Assembly: GCF_000262465.1 (NCBI RefSeq)
Contig: NZ_CM001489.1
Coordinates: forward strand, 3,281,773 to 3,345,772
DNA length: 64,000 nt
From: Frankia sp. QA3
GTDB lineage: Bacteria > Actinomycetota > Actinomycetes > Frankiales > Frankiaceae
Direction of reading: 5' to 3'
The translations under genes were made by a program, and so were the position numbers. Shown in pieces: positions 58,359 to 64,000 of this stretch. Each line of letters opens with the position of its first letter. The first letter of the stretch is position 1. The notes below the pieces were generated by a model. It ran no database searches. It was not told the DNA's origin and saw only the letters and a list, made by a program, of their open reading frames with translations.

Positions 58359-59083
58359 GCCGCGACCCAGCCGAAGCCGGCCGAGGTGGACTGGCCGAGG
58401 CCCCAGGACCACAACGCGCGCAGCGTCTCCGGCGCGCCGCGCAGCCGCGCCTCCAGCGGCGCACCGATCTTCCTGCCCTTGCCCGCGTCGATGCTGCGGC
58501 GGGCACCCACCCAGGTGATGTCCTCCACGGTCACGTCCGGGTCCACCCCGATGGTCTCGGCCTTGCGCCGCAGGCCGGTGGCGAAGTAGCCGGCGAACTC
58601 CGGCTCGCCCGGCAGCAGGAACGCCTGCCGGGTCGTTCGAACCCCGTCCGGCCCACGCCCGGAGCCCTTCACCACGACCGGGGTGACCGTGCGCAGGACG
58701 GCCCGGCCGGACTCGAACGACGGCGACTCGATCAGCTCGACCGCGTCGACCCGCAGCGCCACCCCACCCCAGTCGATCAAAGGGATGCCGACGAGCACCT
58801 TCGCCCACGCCTCCACCAGCGCGAACAGCGGGCTGCCGAGGTCGAGATAGCCCGGACCGCCGATCGTGTAACGCCCGCGCACCCGCTGGGCGTGCGGGAA
58901 GGTCGGGGGCCCGTAGCCGAACGGCACCATCCGGTGCGCGCCCCACCCCTCGTCGTGCAGGACCCGGGCCAGCGCCGGATCGATCTGCCCGAGCATCGAG
59001 TAACACAGCCCCCGCCCCGGGATCTGCACGCTGCGCCACGGGATCTCACGTGCGGTCGAACGGACCGCAACCCTCAGCCGCAT
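58355..59083 (-). CDS. cas6: CRISPR-associated endoribonuclease Cas6
   Basis: A 242-residue RAMP-fold protein. The glycine-rich loop WSWGLGQSTSAGFGWVAA at the C-terminus is the Cas6 signature. The N-terminal QIDPALARVLHDEGWG contains a histidine at about residue 42 in the position of the family catalytic His, and HRMVPFGYGPP fits the first ferredoxin-like domain. Cas6 cuts the CRISPR precursor RNA within repeats. The frame is intact and GAGGG precedes ATG 59083, but the downstream cas8 is destroyed and only degenerate repeats remain. No cas3, cas5, cas7, cas1 or cas2 is present here. Confidence 0.85.
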   Translation of the reverse strand: MRLRVAVRSTAREIPWRSVQIPGRGLCYSMLGQIDPALARVLHDEGWGAHRMVPFGYGPPTFPHAQRVRGRYTIGGPGYLDLGSPLFALVEAWAKVLVGIPLIDWGGVALRVDAVELIESPSFESGRAVLRTVTPVVVKGSGRGPDGVRTTRQAFLLPGEPEFAGYFATGLRRKAETIGVDPDVTVEDITWVGARRSIDAGKGRKIGAPLEARLRGAPETLRALWSWGLGQSTSAGFGWVAA

Positions 59084-59473
59084 CCCACCCTCACTCCCTC
59101 ACCTTGACCGCTTCTCGTCTGCAATCAGAGACTCTCCGTGAATATCGGTACCAGGCCGCATCATGCACGAGACCTCCGACAGTTCCTGACGGACCCGGAC
59201 CCACGTGCCGACAGCGGCGGCATCCCGCCATGGGCGGCGCGAAGGGGCCCCTCCCCCGAACCGAGCCACGCCGTCGCCGGGCGTCGGCGCTGGGCGCTTT
59301 CCGATGGGCGGGCTGCAATGCGGATCACGGATCCCACCTGGCGCGTCCGCCGCCATGAGACCGGTCACAGGGGGCCGTCCCGCCCGGTGAAACCGGGTCC
59401 TGCGGGCACCTTCGGTGGGGGCCGTTGTCACGGACACGGCATGTCACGCGGCGACGGAAGGTAGACAGGAGCT
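59084..59473. other. 390-bp divergent intergenic region between cas6 and treZ
   Basis: No gene is supported. It should contain the promoters of cas6 (minus) and treZ (plus). TAGACA-like and AGGAG lie just before the treZ ATG. No CRISPR repeat copy was found here. Confidence 0.5.
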
Positions 59474-61237
59474 ATGAGCACCTTCCGGCTGTGGGCCCCC
59501 GAGGCGAAGACGGTCAGCCTGGTCGTGGCGGACTCCGCCGGCGACGCCACCCATGAGATGTCCGCCGGGCGGCGGGGCTGGTGGTGGGTGAACGTCCCCT
59601 CCGCGAAGCACGGCACGGACTACGCGTTCCTGCTCGACGGGGGCACCCAGGAGCTGCCCGATCCCCGCTCGGCCTGGCAGCCGGCGGGGGTGCACGGCCG
59701 GTCCCGGTTGGTCGACCATGCGACGTTCCGCTGGTCGGATGCAAACTGGCGGGGCATCGCGCTGGCCGGCAGCGTGCTCTACGAGCTGCACGTCGGGACG
59801 TTCACCCCGGAGGGCACCTTCGACGCCGCGATCGGCAAGCTCGACCATCTCGCCGAGCTCGGCATCGACGCCGTCGAGCTGCTGCCCGTCAACGCCTTCC
59901 CGGGGCACCATGGCTGGGGCTACGACGGGGTGGGCCTGTTCGCCGTCCACGAGCCCTACGGCGGGCCGGAGGGGCTGAAGCGGTTCGTCGACGCGGCACA
60001 CGCCCGCGGCATCGGCGTGATCATGGACGTCGTCTACAACCATCTCGGCCCGGACGGGAACTATCTGGAGCAGTTCGGGCCCTACTTCACCGACCGGTAC
60101 ATCACTCCGTGGGGGCCGGCGGTCAACCTCGACGCCCCCGGCTCGGACGAGGTCCGCGCGTTCATCCTCGACAGCGCGCTGTCCTGGCTGCGTGACTTCC
60201 ACTGCGACGGGCTGCGCCTGGACGCCGTGCACGCCTTCCAGGACAGCCGGGCGATGCACCTGCTGGAGGAGATCGCCGAGTCGGTGCACCGGCTCGGCGC
60301 GCAGATGCGCCGGCCGCTGTTCGTCGTCGCCGAGTCCGACCTCAACGATCCCAAACTGGTCGTGGCGCCCGAGGCCGGCGGGTACGGCCTGGACGGCCAG
60401 TGGTGCGACGACGCCCACCACGCGCTGTGGGCGACGCTGTCCGGCGAACGGCAGGGCTACTACGTCGACTTCGGGTCGATCTCGACGCTCGCCCACGCGC
60501 TGACGAAGGGTTTCGTGCACGAGGGCGCCTACTCGACGTTCCGCGGCCGTTCCCACGGCCGGCCGATGCCGCCGACGACGCCGGCCTACCGGTTCGTCAC
60601 GTTCCTGCAGAACCACGACCAGATCGGCAACCGGGCGGTGGGCGACCGGTCGTCGGCCCAGCTCGGCGACGGGCTGCTGCGCATCGGCGCGGCCCTGCTG
60701 CTCACCTCGGCGCTGACCCCGATGCTGTTCATGGGCGAGGAATGGGGGGCGCACACCCCCTGGCAGTACTTCACCGACCACACCGCGCCCGGTCTCGGTG
60801 ACGCGGTGCGGGAGGGGCGGCGCGCCGAGTTCGCCGAGCACGGCTGGGGGCCCGACGACGTCCCCGACCCGCAGGACCCGGCGACGTTCGAACGGTCGAA
60901 GCTGGACTGGTCCGAGCCGACCCGCCCGGGCCACGGCAGCCTGCTGGACTGGCACCGCCGGCTCATCGGGCTGCGCCGCAAGCTGCCGGCGCTGACGGAC
61001 CCCGCGTGGTCGTCGGTGGAGTGCACCTTCGACGAGGAGGCCCGCTGGCTGGTGGTCCGGCGCGGGGACGTGGCGATCGTCGTCAACCTGGCGTCGCAGC
61101 GGCAGGCGGTGCCGCTCGACGGCGTCCCGTTCGACGCGCCGGCGGCCTCGGCGCCCGGCTTCACCTACATGCCCGGCCGGGTCGAGCTCGACGGCGAGTC
61201 CGTCGTCATCACCCGCCTGCTGTCGCCCGCCGGCTGA
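59474..61237 (+). CDS. treZ: Maltooligosyl trehalose trehalohydrolase TreZ (GH13)
   Basis: A 587-residue GH13 enzyme that releases trehalose from TreY's product. The N-terminal beta domain (STFRLWAPEAKTVSLVV) is followed by the barrel: LELHVGTFTPEG-type block (YELHVGTFTPEG), DVVYNHLGPDGNYLEQFGPY, DGLRLDAVHA (nucleophile), VVAESDLNDPKL (acid/base) and LQNHDQIGN. ATG 59474 has AGGAG upstream. It should have its own promoter here, because the CRISPR-Cas remnant separates it from treY. Confidence 0.95.
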   Translation: MSTFRLWAPEAKTVSLVVADSAGDATHEMSAGRRGWWWVNVPSAKHGTDYAFLLDGGTQELPDPRSAWQPAGVHGRSRLVDHATFRWSDANWRGIALAGSVLYELHVGTFTPEGTFDAAIGKLDHLAELGIDAVELLPVNAFPGHHGWGYDGVGLFAVHEPYGGPEGLKRFVDAAHARGIGVIMDVVYNHLGPDGNYLEQFGPYFTDRYITPWGPAVNLDAPGSDEVRAFILDSALSWLRDFHCDGLRLDAVHAFQDSRAMHLLEEIAESVHRLGAQMRRPLFVVAESDLNDPKLVVAPEAGGYGLDGQWCDDAHHALWATLSGERQGYYVDFGSISTLAHALTKGFVHEGAYSTFRGRSHGRPMPPTTPAYRFVTFLQNHDQIGNRAVGDRSSAQLGDGLLRIGAALLLTSALTPMLFMGEEWGAHTPWQYFTDHTAPGLGDAVREGRRAEFAEHGWGPDDVPDPQDPATFERSKLDWSEPTRPGHGSLLDWHRRLIGLRRKLPALTDPAWSSVECTFDEEARWLVVRRGDVAIVVNLASQRQAVPLDGVPFDAPAASAPGFTYMPGRVELDGESVVITRLLSPAG

Positions 61238-61262
61238 GCGGCGCCACCCCCGGCATCAACGG

Positions 61263-61364
61263 TCAGCGGCGGATGCGATCCCGGGACAGCAGGAAATACA
61301 GCCCGCCGAGCACTGCCAGCCCCACCAGCAACACCATGACGAGCAGCACGACGTAGGTTCCCAT
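61263..61364 (-). CDS. Possible 33-residue single-helix membrane peptide
   Basis: ATG 61364 to TGA 61263-61265 encodes 33 residues: MGTY, then a continuous hydrophobic helix (VVLLVMVLLVGLAVLGGLY), then FLLSRDRIRR with a basic cytoplasmic end. The positive-inside pattern and the lack of any other explanation for this gap support a real peptide. It has only a weak ribosome binding site. It lies between the convergent treZ and zapE genes, on the zapE strand. A chance ORF cannot be excluded. Confidence 0.4.
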   Translation of the reverse strand: MGTYVVLLVMVLLVGLAVLGGLYFLLSRDRIRR

Positions 61365-61457
61365 GCGTCCATCGTCCCAGGACCCGTCGATGGTCGTGGC
61401 GGTCCGGTCCCCCATGTCCGGACGGCCACGTCCGGACGGGGCGCCTGGCCGCGGGAG

Positions 61458-62549
61458 TCAGGCCGCGGCGGTGAGGCGGGCGCCGTCGCGGGCGAGCGCG
61501 GCGAGACGTGACACCGCCCGCTGGTACTTCTTGCGATGCGGCCCGGCAAGCAGCTCGGCGCCGAACAGCTCCCCCAGCGGGACCCCCGAGGCGACGACCG
61601 GGATCGACCGGTCGTAGAGCCGGTCGGCGAGCATCACGACCCGCAGCGCCACGGCCTGGTCGGCGACCGGCGCCACGCCGTGCCACGCGACCAGGCTCAC
61701 CCCGTCGACGAGCGCCCCGTAGCGGGACGGGTGCAACCCGGCCAGATGCGCGCACAGCGCCGCGAACCCGTCCTCGCTGGCTCCCTCGTGGGCAGCGGCG
61801 AGCGCCGCGACCTCGGCGTCCAGGCACGGCGAGGGCGGGGCCGGCAGGCCCCGGTGGCGGTAGTCGGTGCCGTCGATGCGCAGGACGTCGAAGCGGGCGG
61901 CCAGGCCCTGGATCTCGCGCAGGAAGTCGGCGGCGGCGAACCGGCCGACGCCGAGGTCCTCCGGCTGGGTGTTGCTCGTCGCGGCCAACGCCACGCCGGC
62001 GTCGGCGAGGCGGGTCAGCAGGGTCGACATGAGTACCGTGTCGCCTGGATCGTCGAGCTCGAACTCGTCGATGGCGAGCAGCCGCATCCCGCTGAGGGCC
62101 CGCACGGTCGCCGCGAAGCCGAGCGCCCCGACCAGGGAGGTGAGCTCGACGAACGTGCCGTACGCCTTCGGCCCCGCAACCGCGTGCCACAGCGAGGCGA
62201 GCAGGTGCGTCTTGCCGACGCCGAACCCGCCGTCGAGGTACACCCCCGGCCGGGCCATCCCCGCCCCGCGGCTCGCACCACCCGATCGGGACCCGCGGGC
62301 GCCGCGGCCGAACAGCCCCGACCAGCCGCCCCGGCCGCCGCCACCGGAACGGCCAGCCCCGCCGGGGGTGGCGCTCACCCGGTCGGCGAACGCGGACAGG
62401 GCGGTGACCGCGGCGCTCTGGCTCGGCTCCGCCGGGTCGGGCAGATAGCCGGCAAAGCGGACGGCATCGAAGCGCGGCGGCGGGACGAGCGCGGCGACCA
62501 GATCGTCGGGCCGCAGCTGCGGCCGGCGGTCGACGAGGCGCTGCACCAC
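61458..62549 (-). CDS. zapE: ZapE/AFG1-like P-loop ATPase
   Basis: A 363-residue AFG1-family ATPase with Walker A FGVGKTHLLASLWHA (about residues 110-124), Walker B LLAIDEFELDDPGD and sensor-like AATSNTQPEDL. The family acts in cell division (ZapE, FtsZ-linked) or as a mitochondrial AFG1 homologue. A Gly/Ser/Arg-rich insert lies at about residues 63-98, ahead of the Walker A. The GTG start at 62549 has TAGGCT 6 bases upstream (leaderless). The RibD-C gene is divergent. Confidence 0.88.
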   Translation of the reverse strand: MVQRLVDRRPQLRPDDLVAALVPPPRFDAVRFAGYLPDPAEPSQSAAVTALSAFADRVSATPGGAGRSGGGGRGGWSGLFGRGARGSRSGGASRGAGMARPGVYLDGGFGVGKTHLLASLWHAVAGPKAYGTFVELTSLVGALGFAATVRALSGMRLLAIDEFELDDPGDTVLMSTLLTRLADAGVALAATSNTQPEDLGVGRFAAADFLREIQGLAARFDVLRIDGTDYRHRGLPAPPSPCLDAEVAALAAAHEGASEDGFAALCAHLAGLHPSRYGALVDGVSLVAWHGVAPVADQAVALRVVMLADRLYDRSIPVVASGVPLGELFGAELLAGPHRKKYQRAVSRLAALARDGARLTAAA

Positions 62550-62555
62550 CCCGCC

Positions 62556-62561
62556 AGCCTA
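62556..62561 (-). promoter_or_regulatory. -10 element TAGGCT of zapE
   Basis: Fits TANNNT and ends 6 bases before the GTG at 62549. Confidence 0.4.
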
Positions 62562-62704
62562 CGAAGCAGGCCGGGATGGACCGCCCGCCGCGCGGCGCCG
62601 GGACCGAACTCACAGTGCGCGGGCCGGTCGGGGCAGGGCGAACAGGCCGGACGGCCACCGGTCGCGGGACGGGACGAACCGGATGGCCGGCCCCGCCGAC
62701 CGGC

Positions 62705-62710
62705 TACAGT
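62705..62710 (+). promoter_or_regulatory. -10 element TACAGT of the RibD-C gene
   Basis: Fits TANNNT and ends 7 bases before the GTG at 62718. Confidence 0.4.
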
Positions 62711-62717
62711 CGGCTCG

Positions 62718-63563
62718 GTGCGACGCATCCTCCCAGTTCCCGGCCCCTCCGACAGGCGAGGCACGCCCGCGCAGGTCATGGCGTCGACGGGGCCGGTCGC
62801 AGCCGGCGCCAGCGCCGCGGCGGACGATCCGAGCGCCGGCGACGAGGTCGCCGCGAAGGCGGCCGAGGTCGACCTCGACGAGGCCTACGCCTACCCGCCC
62901 GCCGCCGGGCGGACCAGTTACGTCCGGGCGAACTTCGTCAGCTCGGTCGACGGGGCGGCGGAGGTGGGCGGGCGGTCCGGGCCGCTGGGCGGCAAGGCGG
63001 ACAGGCAGGTCTTCCAGCTGCTGCGCTGGCTCAGCGACGTGGTGCTCGTCGGCGCCGGCACCGTCCGCCACGAGAACTACGGGCCGGTGATCGTCCCGCC
63101 CGAACGGCGGGACCGGCGGCAGGCCGCGGGGCTCGCCGCAGTCCCCCCGATCGCCGTGGTCACCGCGACCGCGGGCCTCGACCCCGGCGCCCGGCTGTTC
63201 GACGCCGAGGTACGCCCCGTCGTGCTCACCTGCGACGGCGCCCCACCGGCGAGGAGGCAGGCGCTCGCGGCGGTCGCCGAGGTCGTCCTCTGCGGTGACT
63301 CGACCGTCGACCCGGCGTCAGCGCTCGCGGCCCTGGCCGAACGGGGGATGACCCGGGTGCTCACGGAGGGCGGGCCGCTGCTGCACGCCCAGCTGGCCGG
63401 CGCCGGCCTGCTTGACGAGCTGTGCCTGACCGTGGCGCCGATGCTGGCCGGGCCCGGGCGGATGGGCATCGTGGAGGGCCCGCCGTGGCCCGAGCCGGTC
63501 ACGATGCGGCTGGTCCAGGTGCTCACCGAGGACGGCAACCTCTTCCTGCGCTACCAGCGCTGA
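62718..63563 (+). CDS. Pyrimidine reductase family protein (RibD C-terminal domain)
   Basis: A 281-residue protein with a RibD-C (dihydrofolate-reductase-like) domain from about residue 65: RANFVSSVDGAAEVGGRSG, SDVVLVGAGTVRHENYGP, VLTEGGPLLHAQLAG and LCLTVAPMLAGPG. No deaminase domain precedes it; the first 60 residues are Ala/Asp-rich. Such stand-alone reductases are common in actinobacteria and may act in riboflavin-related or other NADPH-dependent reduction; the substrate is not known. GTG 62718 gives the family start with a leaderless promoter. Confidence 0.82.
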   Translation: MRRILPVPGPSDRRGTPAQVMASTGPVAAGASAAADDPSAGDEVAAKAAEVDLDEAYAYPPAAGRTSYVRANFVSSVDGAAEVGGRSGPLGGKADRQVFQLLRWLSDVVLVGAGTVRHENYGPVIVPPERRDRRQAAGLAAVPPIAVVTATAGLDPGARLFDAEVRPVVLTCDGAPPARRQALAAVAEVVLCGDSTVDPASALAALAERGMTRVLTEGGPLLHAQLAGAGLLDELCLTVAPMLAGPGRMGIVEGPPWPEPVTMRLVQVLTEDGNLFLRYQR

Positions 63564-63620
63564 GGCCGTCCCGCCGGGCCCGTTCGCGCCCGGCGCGGGA
63601 CAGGTCGGCGGTGGCCGGCG

Positions 63621-63660
63621 TTCATCCACAGGGCGGCGATTCCCACAGCCGTCATCCACA
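63621..63660 (+). promoter_or_regulatory. Two DnaA-box-like sequences in tandem
   Basis: TTCATCCACA (63621-63630) and GTCATCCACA (63651-63660) resemble the DnaA box TTATCCACA with one or two changes, 30 bases apart in the same direction; a CCCACAG lies between. They are upstream of the unfinished gene at 63761. This is a resemblance only. Confidence 0.3.
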
Positions 63661-63760
63661 GGATCCGATGACGACCAGCGCGACCGGCCGGCGCGTTGTT
63701 AGCGTCGCCGCACCGAACCTGAACCCGACCGAGCCTGAACCCGACGGCGGTGGTGTGCGG

Positions 63761-64000
63761 ATGACGATCCCCGATGGAGCCCGGACGACGGCGGCCGGTG
63801 CGCTCGCCGCGGTGGTGCGCACCCGGCACGAGGTGACGGCCGCCCTGGACCGGGTCGCGGCCGCCGGCCCCGGCGCCTGGGACGGCCGGGCGGCGCAGCT
63901 GTGGGCCGGTCGGATGCGGCGTCTCGCCGCCGAGGCGACCGCCCTGCTCGACCGCTGCGTGCTGCTCTGCGAGCAGGCCTGGTCGAGCCCGGCCGGCCGC
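63761..64000 (+). CDS. Start of an unidentified gene, truncated by the window end
   Basis: An open frame runs from ATG 63761 (alternatively ATG 63668, in frame) to the window edge, 80 codons visible. The sequence is helical and Ala-rich with GPGAWDGRAAQLWAGRMRRL, whose W-x-G and spacing recall WXG100-type or similar small helical-hairpin proteins, then two cysteines (LDRCVLLCEQAW). The visible part cannot identify the family. Composition and frame quality fit coding sequence. Confidence 0.55.
   Translation, partial: MTIPDGARTTAAGALAAVVRTRHEVTAALDRVAAAGPGAWDGRAAQLWAGRMRRLAAEATALLDRCVLLCEQAWSSPAGR

Overview
The window is a very GC-rich stretch with short intergenic gaps, GTG as well as ATG starts, many leaderless-looking promoters and typically actinobacterial genes: an SsgA/SsgB-like sporulation protein, DUF3097, DUF3145 and DUF4193 proteins, PimA/PatA/PgsA of phosphatidylinositol mannoside synthesis, and adjacent Rel proteins. 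Gene content and order fit a sporulating actinomycete, most likely Frankia or a close relative. That assignment is inference; no rRNA or other marker in the window settles it.

Region 1 (1-16.4 kb): a dispersed carotenoid locus. It holds a glycosyltransferase cut by the window edge, a phytoene-desaturase-family oxidase, a polyprenyl diphosphate synthase (crtE-like) broken by a 1-nt frameshift inside a 21-bp tandem repeat, crtI and crtB. Interspersed are a CDP-alcohol phosphatidyltransferase, metF, a MoxR/DUF58/VWA operon, two gene fossils (a molybdopterin-domain protein and a DUF222/HNH protein), serS and an exported cyclophilin.

Region 2 (16.4-20.4 kb): a superfamily 2 helicase, an HTH/TPR regulator, a strong bidirectional terminator and cutA. 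Region 3 (21.0-39.0 kb) is a nearly unbroken minus-strand block, read from high to low coordinates: pgsA, patA, pimA, a LemA-like gene, pdxS, pdxT, yebC, ruvC, ruvA, ruvB, yajC, secD, secF, apt, rel1, rel2. Several stop/start pairs overlap (GTGA), implying translational coupling. The two Rel proteins look specialised: one keeps the synthetase signature but has a changed HD motif, the other keeps the HD motif but has a degraded synthetase.

Region 4 (39.1-51.8 kb): an EF-G paralogue, a HIT protein, a 1.7-kb gene-free segment next to tRNA-Val(CAC) that carries a partial copy of the tRNA 3' part, ssgB-like, pabB, a tRNA Gly-Cys-Val cluster, a cell-wall amidase, DUF3097, a nicotinamidase-like hydrolase, DUF4193, DUF3145 and an SPFH/NfeD pair.

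Region 5 (51.9-64 kb): the treX-treY-treZ route from glycogen to trehalose. It is split between treY and treZ by a decayed CRISPR-Cas locus: four degenerate repeats, a cas8 (Cst1-type, CXXC...CXXC) pseudogene with two in-frame stops and at least three frameshifts, and an intact cas6. A tiny membrane ORF, a ZapE-like ATPase, a RibD-C reductase and the start of an unidentified gene close the window.
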